Assembly (NCBI RefSeq): GCF_018616375.1
Contig: NZ_JAEQBB010000004.1
Coordinates: 292,538 to 356,537, forward strand
Source of the DNA: Exiguobacterium sp. J17977
GTDB taxonomy: Bacteria; Bacillota; Bacilli; Exiguobacteriales; Exiguobacteriaceae
Direction: 5' to 3'
Length of the DNA stretch: 64,000 nt
Part shown: piece by piece, positions 1 to 7,966 of the stretch
Position numbering within the stretch: position 1 is the first letter of the stretch
Layout: each line of letters starts with the position of its first letter
Translations under genes and position numbers: made by a program
Notes under the pieces: generated by a model
The model's database searches: none
Told to the model about the DNA's origin: nothing
The model's input: the letters and a program-made list of their open reading frames with translations, nothing else

Positions 1-125
1 ATGGCCTCGTCGACCAAATGCTCGCCTTCGACCAAAAATTGTCCGGACTCTTGTCTGCCTTTTTTCGTCATCAAACGCTTTAAGCGCTTAATCGTCTCAC
101 TTTTCGTAGACGTGATTTTCGTCAT
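1..125 (-). CDS. TrmH/SpoU-family RNA methyltransferase, N-terminal fragment
   Basis: The minus-strand frame opens with ATG at 125 and runs off the window edge after 41 residues. The start reads MTKITSTKSETIKRLKRL and continues to a GQFLVEGEHLV stretch, the typical N-terminal substrate-binding region of TrmH (SpoU) 2'-O-ribose methyltransferases. These use S-adenosylmethionine to methylate rRNA or tRNA. An AAAGAGGG ribosome site lies inside the end of the upstream aminopeptidase gene, whose TAA is one base before the ATG, so the two are translationally coupled. The catalytic SPOUT domain is outside the window, so the exact target (23S rRNA, as for YsgA/RlmB relatives) is inference. Confidence 0.8.
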   Translation of the reverse strand, partial: MTKITSTKSETIKRLKRLMTKKGRQESGQFLVEGEHLVDEA

Positions 126-126
126 A

Positions 127-1206
127 TTATCCCTCTTTCAACCATTGAACCGTTTCGTGGTCGAGTCGTTTCGTGAGCGCTACGACCAAATCGACGGCTG
201 CTTCATAATCTGCTTTGTGAATGATCGAGACATTCGTATGCAAATAACGGACCGGTACCGTGAGCGCGACGGCCGGCATCCCGACACCTGCCAAATGGAA
301 GCGTCCAGCGTCCGTTCCACCGCCCGGCGTCAAATCCAATTGGTACTTGATGTCGTTCTCTTTCGCCACTTCGACGATTAAATCGATGAGGCGTGGGTTC
401 GTGATGGTCGTCGCATCAAAGAAGATGACTTGAACGCCTTCCCCGAGTTTCGACAAGCCTTCTGCCGGTGTCATCCCTGGTGTATCTCCTGGAATTCCCG
501 TATCGACGGCGATGGCGACATCCGGTTTGACCAAGTTGGCGGCCGTGACGGCACCGCGCAACCCGACTTCTTCTTGGACCGTCGCTCCTGTAAAGACGAC
601 ACCCGGAACTTCGTCGTCTTTCAATCGTTTCGCCGCCTCGATGGCGATGGCACAACCGATTCGGTTATCCCACGCTTTGGCCATCAAGAAGTCTTCATTT
701 TTCATGACCGTGAACTCACAGTGCGGGACGACCGTATCGCCCGGGCGAATGCCCCACTCCGCGACTTGGTCTTTCGACGTCGCGCCGATATCAAGGAACA
801 TGTCTTTAATCTCGACAGGTTTCTTGCGCGCTTCGAGCGGAAGCACGTGCGGCGGTTTCGCACCGATGACCCCAGGGATTTTTTCGCCTGAGCGTGTGAC
901 GACGTCCATGCGTTGCGCGAGCAATACTTGGTTCCACCAGCCACCGAGCGCTTGGAAACGTAAGAAGCCGCCTTCTTCGATTCGTGTCACCATGAAGCCG
1001 ACTTCATCCATATGGCCGGCAATCATGACACGCGGACCATCCGCCTTGCCCGTCACCCGTCCAAACAGACTGCCTAGTCCGTCTTGTTCGAACGCTTCCA
1101 CGTGAGGCTCCAAGTATTCGCGCATCAATGAGCGGACTTCTCCTTCATTTCCCGGGACACCGGTGGCATCCGTCAAGCGTTTCAGCATATGTAATGATTC
1201 GTTCAT
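127..1206 (-). CDS. ysdC: M42 family metallo-aminopeptidase (YsdC-like)
   Basis: This 359-residue cytoplasmic enzyme belongs to peptidase family M42 (glutamyl aminopeptidase/TET-like), which removes N-terminal residues using two metal ions. Metal-site motifs are visible: AGHMDE with H65 and D67, AKAWDNR near 178, QEEVGLRGA near 211 holding the catalytic Glu pair, VDTG, and HTNVSIIH near the C-terminus. Length is normal for the family. An AAGGAG site lies 10 bases before the ATG. It sits in the same infC-downstream neighbourhood as ysdC of Bacillus and is followed after one base by an RNA methyltransferase gene. Substrate preference cannot be read from the sequence. Confidence 0.92.
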   Translation of the reverse strand: MNESLHMLKRLTDATGVPGNEGEVRSLMREYLEPHVEAFEQDGLGSLFGRVTGKADGPRVMIAGHMDEVGFMVTRIEEGGFLRFQALGGWWNQVLLAQRMDVVTRSGEKIPGVIGAKPPHVLPLEARKKPVEIKDMFLDIGATSKDQVAEWGIRPGDTVVPHCEFTVMKNEDFLMAKAWDNRIGCAIAIEAAKRLKDDEVPGVVFTGATVQEEVGLRGAVTAANLVKPDVAIAVDTGIPGDTPGMTPAEGLSKLGEGVQVIFFDATTITNPRLIDLIVEVAKENDIKYQLDLTPGGGTDAGRFHLAGVGMPAVALTVPVRYLHTNVSIIHKADYEAAVDLVVALTKRLDHETVQWLKEG

Positions 1207-1229
1207 GGGACATCGCTCCTTCGTTTCGA

Positions 1230-1712
1230 TTAGTAACCTTGATTTTGTCGCTCATGGTTCTTTTCATTTTTCGCCATATACGCCATCTCCATCAACTCTT
1301 CGTTGATGCCGAGCGTATAGCCAAGTTCGAGATAAGCCGCCATCAGCGTCTCGTACATCGGTTCCGTCTTCGACAAACCAAAGTTCGTCACTTTGCGGAA
1401 CACGTCTAAAAAAGCGTCAGTCGCATCAAGATACGAGCTACCTGCCGGGAACGAATCGCGTTCATACCCGAGGGCAAGACCGAGCGACAATAAGAAATGA
1501 ATGCCGTCGACATACTCTTCTAAGATCACGTCTTGAGGCGACGGGCCCTTCGTTGACCAAAATTTAAAACTACGGGTCTCATTGGCGAGTTCACCAAGTT
1601 CGACGAGCAAAGCGAGCAGCCGCTCATCAAATTGGTTCCCGGATAGTTGATGTTCTTCTTTGATCCGCTCATCTAATTCACGCTGCCGATCAAATAATGT
1701 TGTCCAGTTCAC
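1230..1712 (-). CDS. All-alpha dUTPase / MazG-superfamily nucleotide pyrophosphatase
   Basis: The 160-residue protein matches the dUTPase_2 type of all-alpha NTP pyrophosphatases, which hydrolyse dUTP to dUMP and PPi and so keep uracil out of DNA. The metal-binding pattern ExxE...ExxD is visible as E38-x-x-E41 and E66-x-x-D69, separated by the usual helix-loop region. There is no signal peptide or membrane segment. The gene lies between ysdA and ysdC, the place held by the unrelated small gene ysdB in B. subtilis. Related MazG-like enzymes with other nucleotide preferences cannot be excluded. Confidence 0.75.
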   Translation of the reverse strand: MNWTTLFDRQRELDERIKEEHQLSGNQFDERLLALLVELGELANETRSFKFWSTKGPSPQDVILEEYVDGIHFLLSLGLALGYERDSFPAGSSYLDATDAFLDVFRKVTNFGLSKTEPMYETLMAAYLELGYTLGINEELMEMAYMAKNEKNHERQNQGY

Positions 1713-1735
1713 CGGTTGCTCCTCCTATTCTGCAT

Positions 1736-1990
1736 TCAAAGCAGTACTAAAATCATTAAAGACCAGCCGACTGCCAAAATCAATACTTGTATTTGAACGC
1801 TTTTTGGGGCATGAACCGCCTTTTTACGCGTCAAATGAAGCCCGAACAGAGCACCAATCGCACCGCCGGCATAAGCATATAAGACGTTGAAATCACCTTC
1901 GCCGAGCGTGTACCGTTTCGCTTGCACGTACGTATAGACGTTCAAGACGATGAGTGCCAACGCGACGATGGCCAAGACAGATTGATTCAT
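1736..1990 (-). CDS. ysdA: DUF1294 small membrane protein (YsdA-like)
   Basis: An 84-residue protein with three hydrophobic segments (about 3-22, 40-52 and 66-84) and a conserved LTRKKAVHAPKS loop resembling DUF1294 members such as YsdA. The function of the family is unknown; it is expected in the cytoplasmic membrane. It has the same position as ysdA, downstream of rplT. A strong terminator separates it from rplT, so it probably starts its own transcript with the dUTPase-like gene and the aminopeptidase. Confidence 0.8.
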   Translation of the reverse strand: MNQSVLAIVALALIVLNVYTYVQAKRYTLGEGDFNVLYAYAGGAIGALFGLHLTRKKAVHAPKSVQIQVLILAVGWSLMILVLL

Positions 1991-2029
1991 AGTCCGCCCT
2001 CCTTATCTTAAGTTTAAGGAATTAATCAG

Positions 2030-2063
2030 AAAAAAGAAAGCGCCGAGATAAGGTCTCGGCGCT
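2030..2063 (-). terminator. Terminator of the infC-rpmI-rplT operon
   Basis: On the minus strand a hairpin with 10-bp arms (AGCGCCGAGA / TCTCGGCGCT) is followed by a T-rich tract. It lies directly after the rplT stop codon and separates the ribosomal operon from ysdA. Confidence 0.9.
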
Positions 2064-2076
2064 GTCGATTGAACGA

Positions 2077-2436
2077 TTACGCGTTCAATTTTGATTTAGC
2101 TGTATCAGCAAGTGACGCGAATGCCTGTGCATCTGTCACAGCAAGCTCAGCAAGCATCTTACGGTTGATGTCGATTCCTGCAAGCTTGAGGCCGTGCATC
2201 ATACGGCTGTATGAAAGACCGTTTGTGCGTGCTGCCGCATTGATACGTGTGATCCAAAGACGACGGAAATCACGTTTCTTTTGACGACGGTCACGGTAAG
2301 CGTACATGAGTGACTTCATGACTTGTTGTTTTGCTACTTTAAATAGAATGTGTTTCGAGCCAAAATAACCTTTGGCAAGCTTGATTTGCTTTTTACGACG
2401 TTGACGAGTCGTATAACCGCCTTTTACGCGTGGCAT
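2077..2436 (-). CDS. rplT: 50S ribosomal protein L20
   Basis: This 119-residue basic protein begins [20 protein letters not shown] and shows the full L20 signature, including the long N-terminal basic extension and a C-terminal globular RNA-binding half. L20 binds 23S rRNA early in 50S assembly. In Firmicutes it also represses its own operon by binding the mRNA leader; such a leader is visible at about 3263-3412. The length is normal, and the gene is last in the infC-rpmI-rplT operon. Confidence 0.99.
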   Translation of the reverse strand: MPRVKGGYTTRQRRKKQIKLAKGYFGSKHILFKVAKQQVMKSLMYAYRDRRQKKRDFRRLWITRINAAARTNGLSYSRMMHGLKLAGIDINRKMLAELAVTDAQAFASLADTAKSKLNA

Positions 2437-2464
2437 ATGGTTTCCCTCCTAAATTCTTTCTGTA

Positions 2465-2659
2465 TTACTTCGCGATCATGTTGCGAATGCGTTTGAAGTC
2501 TCCAGCTGAGACGATAGCACCTTTACGGAGCTTACGTTTCGCTTTAGTCGATTTGTTACCAAACAAGTGACTTGTGTAAGCGTGTGAACGCTTGAGTTTA
2601 CCTGATGCAGTACGTTTGAAACGTTTAGAAGCACCACGGTGCGATTTCATTTTCGGCAT
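2465..2659 (-). CDS. rpmI: 50S ribosomal protein L35
   Basis: A 64-residue, very basic protein starting [20 protein letters not shown], the classic L35 N-terminus. It is a structural component of the large ribosomal subunit. It lies between infC and rplT as in most bacteria, with a strong GGGGAGGA ribosome site about 8 bases before the ATG. No unusual residues are seen. Confidence 0.99.
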   Translation of the reverse strand: MPKMKSHRGASKRFKRTASGKLKRSHAYTSHLFGNKSTKAKRKLRKGAIVSAGDFKRIRNMIAK

Positions 2660-2689
2660 GAGTATTTCCTCCCCACTATGACTCGATGA

Positions 2690-3205
2690 TTAATCTTCTT
2701 TCTTCGGAGCCAGCACTAAGAACATGCTGCGTCCTTCCATCTTCGGCTTTTGCTCAACTGTTGCCAAGTCGGCACATTCCGCCGCCAATTTTTCCATGAC
2801 GCGTCGGCCGATTTCCGAGTGTGTGATGGCGCGTCCGCGGAAACGGATTGACGCTTTCACTTTGTTACCATTTTCAAGGAATTTGCGAGCGTTACGCAAT
2901 TTCGTTTGGAAATCGTTTTCCTCGATTGTCGGGCTGAGGCGCACTTCTTTCAATTGGATGACCTTTTGGTTTTTACGCGCTTCTTTCTCCTTTTTCTGGA
3001 GTTCGAAACGGTATTTTCCATAGTCCATGATTTTAGCGACCGGTGGGTTAGCTTTGTCGGCGACCAAGACGAGATCGAGTTCAGCCTCTTCTGCTAAACG
3101 TAATGCTTCATTACGCGATTGCACACCGAGTTGTGCACCGTCCGCTCCAATTAAGCGAACTTCACGGGCACGAATGTTTTCGTTGATAAAGAGCTCTTTG
3201 CTAAT
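2690..3205 (-). CDS. infC: Translation initiation factor IF-3, probable AUU start
   Basis: IF-3 binds the 30S subunit, prevents premature 50S joining and checks start-codon and initiator-tRNA pairing. The N-domain ([14 protein letters not shown]) and C-domain ([14 protein letters not shown]) are intact. The only upstream ATG (3220) is unlikely to be the start because it forms part of the ribosome site ATGGAGGTG. Counting 8 bases from GGAGG gives ATT at 3205, which yields the usual IF-3 N-terminus [16 protein letters not shown]-3 rejects AUU starts, which is known autoregulation in E. coli and Geobacillus infC. The resulting 171-residue length fits the family. The 3220 ATG remains the fallback, adding five residues. 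Confidence 0.95.
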   Translation of the reverse strand: MSKELFINENIRAREVRLIGADGAQLGVQSRNEALRLAEEAELDLVLVADKANPPVAKIMDYGKYRFELQKKEKEARKNQKVIQLKEVRLSPTIEENDFQTKLRNARKFLENGNKVKASIRFRGRAITHSEIGRRVMEKLAAECADLATVEQKPKMEGRSMFLVLAPKKED

Positions 3206-3262
3206 GGTTAGCACCTCCATCGTGCGGTTGCACGAGTTTTAGATTGATAAGACAACATGGCA

Positions 3263-3412
3263 ATAAAAAAAGCGTCGGCAGTTTCCCGCCCACACATCAT
3301 TTCGGAGACAGCAGAGACCAAAGCTCGACTGCTTCACGTACATGATGGACCTGACCGAATCTGTTCGGACGAGGTGAGAAGCGGGCGCTTCTGCTTTGTT
3401 GTATTTAATCAC
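3263..3412 (-). ncRNA. L20 leader (infC-rpmI-rplT autoregulatory RNA)
   Basis: The minus-strand transcript begins near 3412 and carries the conserved block AGCGCCCGCTTCTCACCT and, further on, GTGTGGGCGGG followed by a hairpin and seven T residues at 3265-3271. This is the pattern of the Firmicutes L20 leader, in which excess L20 stabilises the terminator form and stops infC-rpmI-rplT expression. The match is by recall of the consensus; a covariance model was not run. Confidence 0.85.
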
Positions 3413-3418
3413 TATGTC

Positions 3419-3448
3419 ATCTTAACACCAATAGGATTAAGATGTCAA
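3419..3448 (-). promoter_or_regulatory. SigA-type promoter of infC operon
   Basis: The minus strand shows a perfect -35 TTGACA (3443-3448) and -10 TAAGAT (3419-3424, 18-base spacer) or TTAAGA (3420-3425, 17-base spacer). The predicted start falls just before the L20 leader. Confidence 0.8.
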
Positions 3449-3558
3449 GAATTCGCGCATGAATAATTGGTAGCTCACACTTTTATGATGATAACAGTCA
3501 TTTCGCTGTTTCGCAATACCTTTTGCGAGGGAATAAAATAAAAAAGGAGGGATGGACC

Positions 3559-3768
3559 GTGTCTTGGAGAAAGCACGTGAAGGACGACCATGACTATCAC
3601 GACCAAATCAAACACATCGTACAAGAGACGATGCACCACCATGAGGTGAGTGATGCCAAGCTTGAAGCGGTGTTGACGGACTTATTAGAAGAAATGAACC
3701 GCATCACGTTGAAGATCGTCGACGACCATGAGTCCGCTCGCGACTATATCCATAAACGATGGTATTAA
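3559..3768 (+). CDS. Small hypothetical protein, His/Asp-rich
   Basis: I do not recognise this family. The chosen start is GTG at 3559 because AAAAAGGAGGG lies 8 bases upstream; it gives 69 residues beginning MSWRKHVKDDHDYHDQ. The protein is hydrophilic, probably mainly helical, with a His-rich stretch (QETMHHHEVSD) and no membrane segment. It stands alone between the infC promoter region and the ypuA-like gene. Its stop codon is inside the following bidirectional terminator. The strong ribosome site and dedicated terminator support it being real. Confidence 0.7.
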   Translation: MSWRKHVKDDHDYHDQIKHIVQETMHHHEVSDAKLEAVLTDLLEEMNRITLKIVDDHESARDYIHKRWY

Positions 3769-3796
3769 AAAAGGGCGCTCGCCCTTTTTTAATACC
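3761..3796. terminator. Bidirectional terminator (perfect 16-bp arms)
   Basis: A perfect inverted repeat, GGTATTAAAAAAGGGC with loop GCTC, has A and T tracts built into the arms and so can end transcription from both sides: the small gene at 3559 (+) and the ypuA-like gene (-). Confidence 0.9.
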
Positions 3797-3819
3797 ATCT
3801 GTCATGTGGTCAACATCAA

Positions 3820-4692
3820 TCAATTCGTCAACGACTTGAAGAAATTGCTGAGCGCCTCGAACAAACGAGCGAAGAAGCCTTGGACTTCCTCGGTCTCGAG
3901 GAACGCCTGGACGTCTTGACCGGCCCCTTGTAGCCCGTTGCTAATCGCTCCCCAATCCAGATTCGCTTGTTGCATGTTCTCGAACAGCGTCGTCAATTGC
4001 GTCAACTGCGTATCGGACAATTGGACGTTGTTTTGATTCAACACTTGGATGACGATATCGCGAATCTCGATGTTCGTCTCCGGTGCCTTGTTCGCAATCT
4101 CAGCTTTAATCTCGTTCATGAGACCGGCTACGTCTTCTTGACCGACCGTCTTCCCGATTTCAGACGTGACGGCCAGTTCTTCCTGCGCCAAGTCTTTCCG
4201 CTCCTCGGACAATTGAATGCCCGTCTCGGCCGCCGTCTGATCGTACGCTTTCATAATGCCCGTGAGCGCCGACGTCCCGGTGACGCGAATCGGTGACGTG
4301 ATATAAATGTCGGCATCGGTGACACCGGCGGTCACGAGTGCGTTCGCATACATATCTTCGGTGACCCATGTCACGTTTTCCGTTTTAATATCGAGACCTG
4401 TCCCGTCAGTCAGTTTGATGCGGGCTGATGAGTACATGCCCCCGCCGCGCTGTGCTTGTGGGACGGCATCCCCTAAATATTTTTCTTCATCGGCCACGGT
4501 TGTGATAATCGGCTCAATCCCGGCCGGCGCCTCGACTCGTTCGAGCACCCAGTCTCGTTGGCTGGCCGATAATGATTCGCCGAGTGTGACGATTGTATCA
4601 TCGACGATGGCTTCTGCGTTTACTTTTGGAATCATGCTTGTCGCGACGACCGAACCGATCGTGAGCGCCACTAATGGTTTCATATAATTCAA
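3820..4692 (-). CDS. ypuA: DUF1002 secreted protein (YpuA-like)
   Basis: A 290-residue protein with an N-terminal signal-like segment (hydrophobic about 7-22, then VNAEA as a possible cleavage region) followed by a DUF1002 domain, as in Bacillus YpuA, an envelope-stress-associated protein of unknown activity. The start is TTG at 4692: AAAGGAG is 9 bases upstream, whereas the internal ATG three codons later would be 18 bases away. The C-terminus ends in an amphipathic helix (LEALSNFFKSLTN). It is monocistronic, between thrS and a convergent small gene. Confidence 0.82.
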   Translation of the reverse strand: MNYMKPLVALTIGSVVATSMIPKVNAEAIVDDTIVTLGESLSASQRDWVLERVEAPAGIEPIITTVADEEKYLGDAVPQAQRGGGMYSSARIKLTDGTGLDIKTENVTWVTEDMYANALVTAGVTDADIYITSPIRVTGTSALTGIMKAYDQTAAETGIQLSEERKDLAQEELAVTSEIGKTVGQEDVAGLMNEIKAEIANKAPETNIEIRDIVIQVLNQNNVQLSDTQLTQLTTLFENMQQANLDWGAISNGLQGAGQDVQAFLETEEVQGFFARLFEALSNFFKSLTN

Positions 4693-4756
4693 AATGAATC
4701 ACTCCTTTCTTCTACCTTACGTCTCCATCCCTTGTTCCGCATCCGTCTTGAGACCG

Positions 4757-4791
4757 AAAAAAACGACCACCCTTCCGGTGAAGGATGGTCG
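4757..4791 (-). terminator. Terminator of thrS
   Basis: On the minus strand the hairpin CGACCATCCTT / AAGGGTGGTCG is followed by seven T residues, just after the thrS stop codon. Confidence 0.9.
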
Positions 4792-4796
4792 ACCGA

Positions 4797-6734
4797 TTAA
4801 CGTGAACGGTTCGCGATTTCGTCTGTGAGGGATGACAAGAAGGCATCGAGTGTGGCCGATACTTGTTCTTGCTGTCCGTAGCGACGGATGTTGACCGCAC
4901 GCTCATCGCGTTCTTTATCACCGAGGACAAGTGTCATCGGAATTTTCTTCATCTGGGCTTCGCGGATCTTATAGCCGAGTTTTTCGTCACGGAGGTCCGT
5001 TTCGACACGGACGCCGCGCTTGACGAGCTCTGCCTTCACTTCTGCGACATATTCGTCGTGGACGTGCGAAACAGGAATCAATTTGACTTGAACTGGTGCG
5101 AGCCATGTCGGGAACGCCCCTTTATACTCTTCAATCAAGTAAGCGACGAAACGCTCCATCGTCGAGACGACACCACGGTGAAGGACGATCGGACGATGAT
5201 CTTTGCCGTCTGGCCCTGTGTATGTCAAATCGAACCGCTCAGGGAGCAAGAAGTCGAGTTGGACTGTCGACAACGTCTCTTCTTTTCCGAGCGCCGTCCG
5301 GACTTGAACGTCAAGCTTCGGTCCGTAGAACGCCGCTTCGCCTTCGGCTTCGAAATACGGGAGGCCGAGCTCGTCCATCGTCTCTTTCAATTGACGTTGC
5401 GCTGTTTCCCAAATCGCATCGTTGTCGAAGTACTTCTCTTTGTCAGCCGGGTCACGGTACGACAAGCGGAAACGATAATCCTTGATACCAAAGTCGGCGT
5501 ACACTTCTTGAATCAAGTGGACGATATCTTTGAACTCTTGCTTCATCTGCTCTGGCGTGACGAACGTGTGTCCGTCGTTCAACACCATGTAACGGACGCG
5601 CTGAAGGCCTGTGAGTGCCCCTGACATCTCGTAACGGTGCATGCCACCGAGCTCGGCGATACGGAGCGGGAGCTCACGGTATGAGCGCGGCTCATGTTTG
5701 TAAATCGTCATGTGGTGCGGACAGTTCATCGGGCGAAGGACGAGTTCTTCGTTGTCCATCTCCATTTTTGGGAACATGTCGTCTTGATAGTGATCCCAGT
5801 GCCCTGATGTCTTATACAGGTCAACCGAACCGAGGACCGGTGTATAGACGTGTTGGTAACCGAGCTCGAGTTCTTTGTCGACGATATAACGCTCGACCGT
5901 ACGACGAATCGAGGCACCTTTCGGGAGCCACATCGGCAAGCCTTGACCGACTTCTTGTGATACGAAGAAGAGGTCGAGCTCTTTCCCGAGCTTGCGGTGG
6001 TCGCGCTCTTTCGCTTCTTCTAACAGACGCAAGTGTTCCGCGAGTTGTTCTTTCGTCGCGAACGCCGTCCCGTAAATCCGTTGCAGCATCTTATTGTCCG
6101 AGTCGCCGCGCCAGTATGCGCCGGCCACGCTCATCAACTTGAACACTTTCAACTTCGATGTCGATGGGACGTGTGGCCCGCGGCACAAGTCGAAGAATTC
6201 ACCTTGATGGTAAATCGTGAGCGTCTCGCTCGCCGGGATATCTTCAATCAACTCGATTTTGAGCGGGTCCCCGAGCTGTTTGTAGCGCTCGAGCGCCTCG
6301 TCGCGTGAGACGACTTCGCGCGTGATATCTAAGTTCTCGTCGACGATCCGTTTCATCATCTTCTCGATTTCTGGAAGGTCTTCCTCGTTGATACGACGGT
6401 CCATCTCGATGTCATAATAGAAGCCGTTCTCGATTGTCGGTCCGATCCCGAGATAGATGCTACCTTCTTCACCGTACAACCGTTTGATGGCTTGGGCCAT
6501 CAAGTGGGCTGACGAGTGGCGCATCAAATCGATGCCGTCCTCTGAGTCGGGCATGACGAGCTCGATGTTGCCGTCGTGTTCGATTGGGCGGCGATAATCG
6601 ATCATCTCACCGTCGATTTTTGCGGCGATCGCTTTTTTACGAAGTCCCGGACTGATCGAACCTGCTACTTCTTCTGCTGTGATTCCGGCCTCAAACTCTT
6701 TGACGGCCCCATCTGGAAATGTCAATTGAATCAT
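4797..6734 (-). CDS. thrS: Threonyl-tRNA synthetase
   Basis: This 645-residue class II synthetase charges tRNA-Thr. Domains in order: TGS (about 1-62), second additional/editing domain with HxxxH at H73-H77 and CRGPH at C184-H188, class II catalytic core (about 245-535) with the zinc-ligand motif MNCPHH near C338, and the anticodon-binding domain to the end ([13 protein letters not shown] onward). All key motifs are intact and the length is normal. A T-box leader with a strong terminator precedes it, so it should be induced by uncharged tRNA-Thr. It is transcribed alone and ends in a clear terminator. Confidence 0.99.
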   Translation of the reverse strand: MIQLTFPDGAVKEFEAGITAEEVAGSISPGLRKKAIAAKIDGEMIDYRRPIEHDGNIELVMPDSEDGIDLMRHSSAHLMAQAIKRLYGEEGSIYLGIGPTIENGFYYDIEMDRRINEEDLPEIEKMMKRIVDENLDITREVVSRDEALERYKQLGDPLKIELIEDIPASETLTIYHQGEFFDLCRGPHVPSTSKLKVFKLMSVAGAYWRGDSDNKMLQRIYGTAFATKEQLAEHLRLLEEAKERDHRKLGKELDLFFVSQEVGQGLPMWLPKGASIRRTVERYIVDKELELGYQHVYTPVLGSVDLYKTSGHWDHYQDDMFPKMEMDNEELVLRPMNCPHHMTIYKHEPRSYRELPLRIAELGGMHRYEMSGALTGLQRVRYMVLNDGHTFVTPEQMKQEFKDIVHLIQEVYADFGIKDYRFRLSYRDPADKEKYFDNDAIWETAQRQLKETMDELGLPYFEAEGEAAFYGPKLDVQVRTALGKEETLSTVQLDFLLPERFDLTYTGPDGKDHRPIVLHRGVVSTMERFVAYLIEEYKGAFPTWLAPVQVKLIPVSHVHDEYVAEVKAELVKRGVRVETDLRDEKLGYKIREAQMKKIPMTLVLGDKERDERAVNIRRYGQQEQVSATLDAFLSSLTDEIANRSR

Positions 6735-6769
6735 GTGTCAACTTCCCCTCTCTACATTTAAAAGAAAAT

Positions 6770-7008
6770 AAAAAAAGCCCATCCCTATGAAAGGGACGAG
6801 CTTTGATTCTCGTGGTACCACCCTCGTTCCCAAGCGATTCGCTTGGCTCGAACACACGATAACGAGTGTGAATCGCCGCACGATTGACCCGTACGGTGCT
6901 CTGAGGGAGTAAGGCGATCGGCGTGTTTAGGAAGCTCTCACCAGCCTTCCCTCGCTTTGAAACCCGTTACGACGTCTCATGTCCTCTTCAATGCATCGGT
7001 TATATGCT
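6770..7008 (-). ncRNA. T-box riboswitch of thrS
   Basis: The minus-strand leader contains the T-box core AGGGTGGTACCACG (antiterminator) followed by a terminator hairpin (AAAGCTCGTCCC... with seven T residues, 6770-6806). Upstream is a stem I region with a GGTGAGAG-like element. A candidate threonine specifier ACT is seen at 6908-6910, but the specifier loop was not folded, so this codon is tentative. Uncharged tRNA-Thr is expected to favour read-through into thrS. Confidence 0.92.
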
Positions 7009-7012
7009 TATT

Positions 7013-7041
7013 AGTATAGTCAACTCGTTCCAGAAATACAA
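7013..7041 (-). promoter_or_regulatory. Promoter of thrS T-box transcript
   Basis: Minus strand: -35 TTGTAT (7036-7041), 17-base spacer, -10 TATACT (7013-7018). It lies a few bases after the dnaI stop codon, with no terminator between, so read-through from dnaI is also possible. Confidence 0.75.
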
Positions 7042-7046
7042 TCCCT

Positions 7047-7961
7047 TTACCGCCGACGATTCTCACCTTTTAACTCGATTTGCGTCGTCGTCGTCGAGAT
7101 GCGCTGCATGAGCCGCTGCGCCTTCATTTTGTTCTGTGGCGAACCATCAATCGAGAAGTGGGTCTCGAGCTCTTCCCCGCTGAAGTTCGAGCTGTAAAGC
7201 GTCGGCAAGCGATGCATCATGCGATATTGCAAGATGATGCCGAACAGTTCATCCCGTACCCACGGACTGATCGCCTCGGCCCCGATGTCATCAATCAACA
7301 GGACGGGCACATGTTGGAACGACGTCAAAAACGAATCGAACGAATCGGTCCGGATTTTCCGTTTTGCTTCCGAGACGAATCCTGGGGCGTGGACAAGGAT
7401 CGTCTCGATGTCCGCCACTTTCAACTCATTGGCAATCGCCGCGAGCAAGTATGTCTTCCCGACGCCGAAGCTGCCGTGAAGGTATAAGCCGTTCACTTTT
7501 TGGCGGGTCTTCATCCCTGAGACGAACCGCATCGATTCACGGAGTGCGATTTTACGGGCGTCATCGGACCAGTCGAACGATTCAAAGCTCGCCTCTCGCA
7601 CTTCTTCCGGCAAGAAGAGGCTTTTGAACTTCCGGTCCATCTCTTTTTGGCGCCGTGCTTGACGATGCTTCACCGTCTCTTCATAACGGATTGCGATTTG
7701 ACCAAGGTCGACATAAAGTACCGGCTGATGACCCGGGATGACGGCCTGCTCCTCGATGAGTTTCTTGCCGTCCATCTGTTCCGCATATTCACTGAGCTTC
7801 GTGAAGCCGACCTCGACCGCCGTCTCGTCTAACTCCGGATGCGCCTTTAAAAAGGCGACGACTTCTGGATGTTCGAGGGTGCGTCGGCGAATCGATTCGT
7901 ACGCTTCCCGCACTTCTTTTCGGTTCATCATTTGGGCGAGCGTTTGATTGATGCGTTCCAT
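7047..7961 (-). CDS. dnaI: Primosomal protein DnaI (helicase loader)
   Basis: DnaI is the AAA+ loader that places the replicative helicase on DNA with DnaB and DnaD. The C-terminal ATPase domain is clear: Walker A GSFGVGKT at 163-170, Walker B VLLIDDIGAE, and an arginine-rich LMQRIS...ENRRR end. The start used is the ATG at 7961 (304 residues), because AAAGGATGAGG gives good spacing; the ATG three codons earlier overlaps the ribosome site and the dnaB stop. Oddity: the helicase-binding N-domain has no cysteine at all, whereas B. subtilis DnaI has a Cys/His zinc knuckle there; only the His of PGHQP remains. It forms one operon with dnaB. Confidence 0.93.
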   Translation of the reverse strand: MERINQTLAQMMNRKEVREAYESIRRRTLEHPEVVAFLKAHPELDETAVEVGFTKLSEYAEQMDGKKLIEEQAVIPGHQPVLYVDLGQIAIRYEETVKHRQARRQKEMDRKFKSLFLPEEVREASFESFDWSDDARKIALRESMRFVSGMKTRQKVNGLYLHGSFGVGKTYLLAAIANELKVADIETILVHAPGFVSEAKRKIRTDSFDSFLTSFQHVPVLLIDDIGAEAISPWVRDELFGIILQYRMMHRLPTLYSSNFSGEELETHFSIDGSPQNKMKAQRLMQRISTTTTQIELKGENRRR

Positions 7962-7966
7962 GTCCC

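Noticed and set aside
3206..3220. ATG at 3220 as infC start
   Set aside because: It is part of the ribosome site and would leave the gene without one.
4863..5624. 253-codon open frame on the plus strand opposite thrS
   Set aside because: It mirrors the thrS codons, has no ribosome site and no protein-like pattern.
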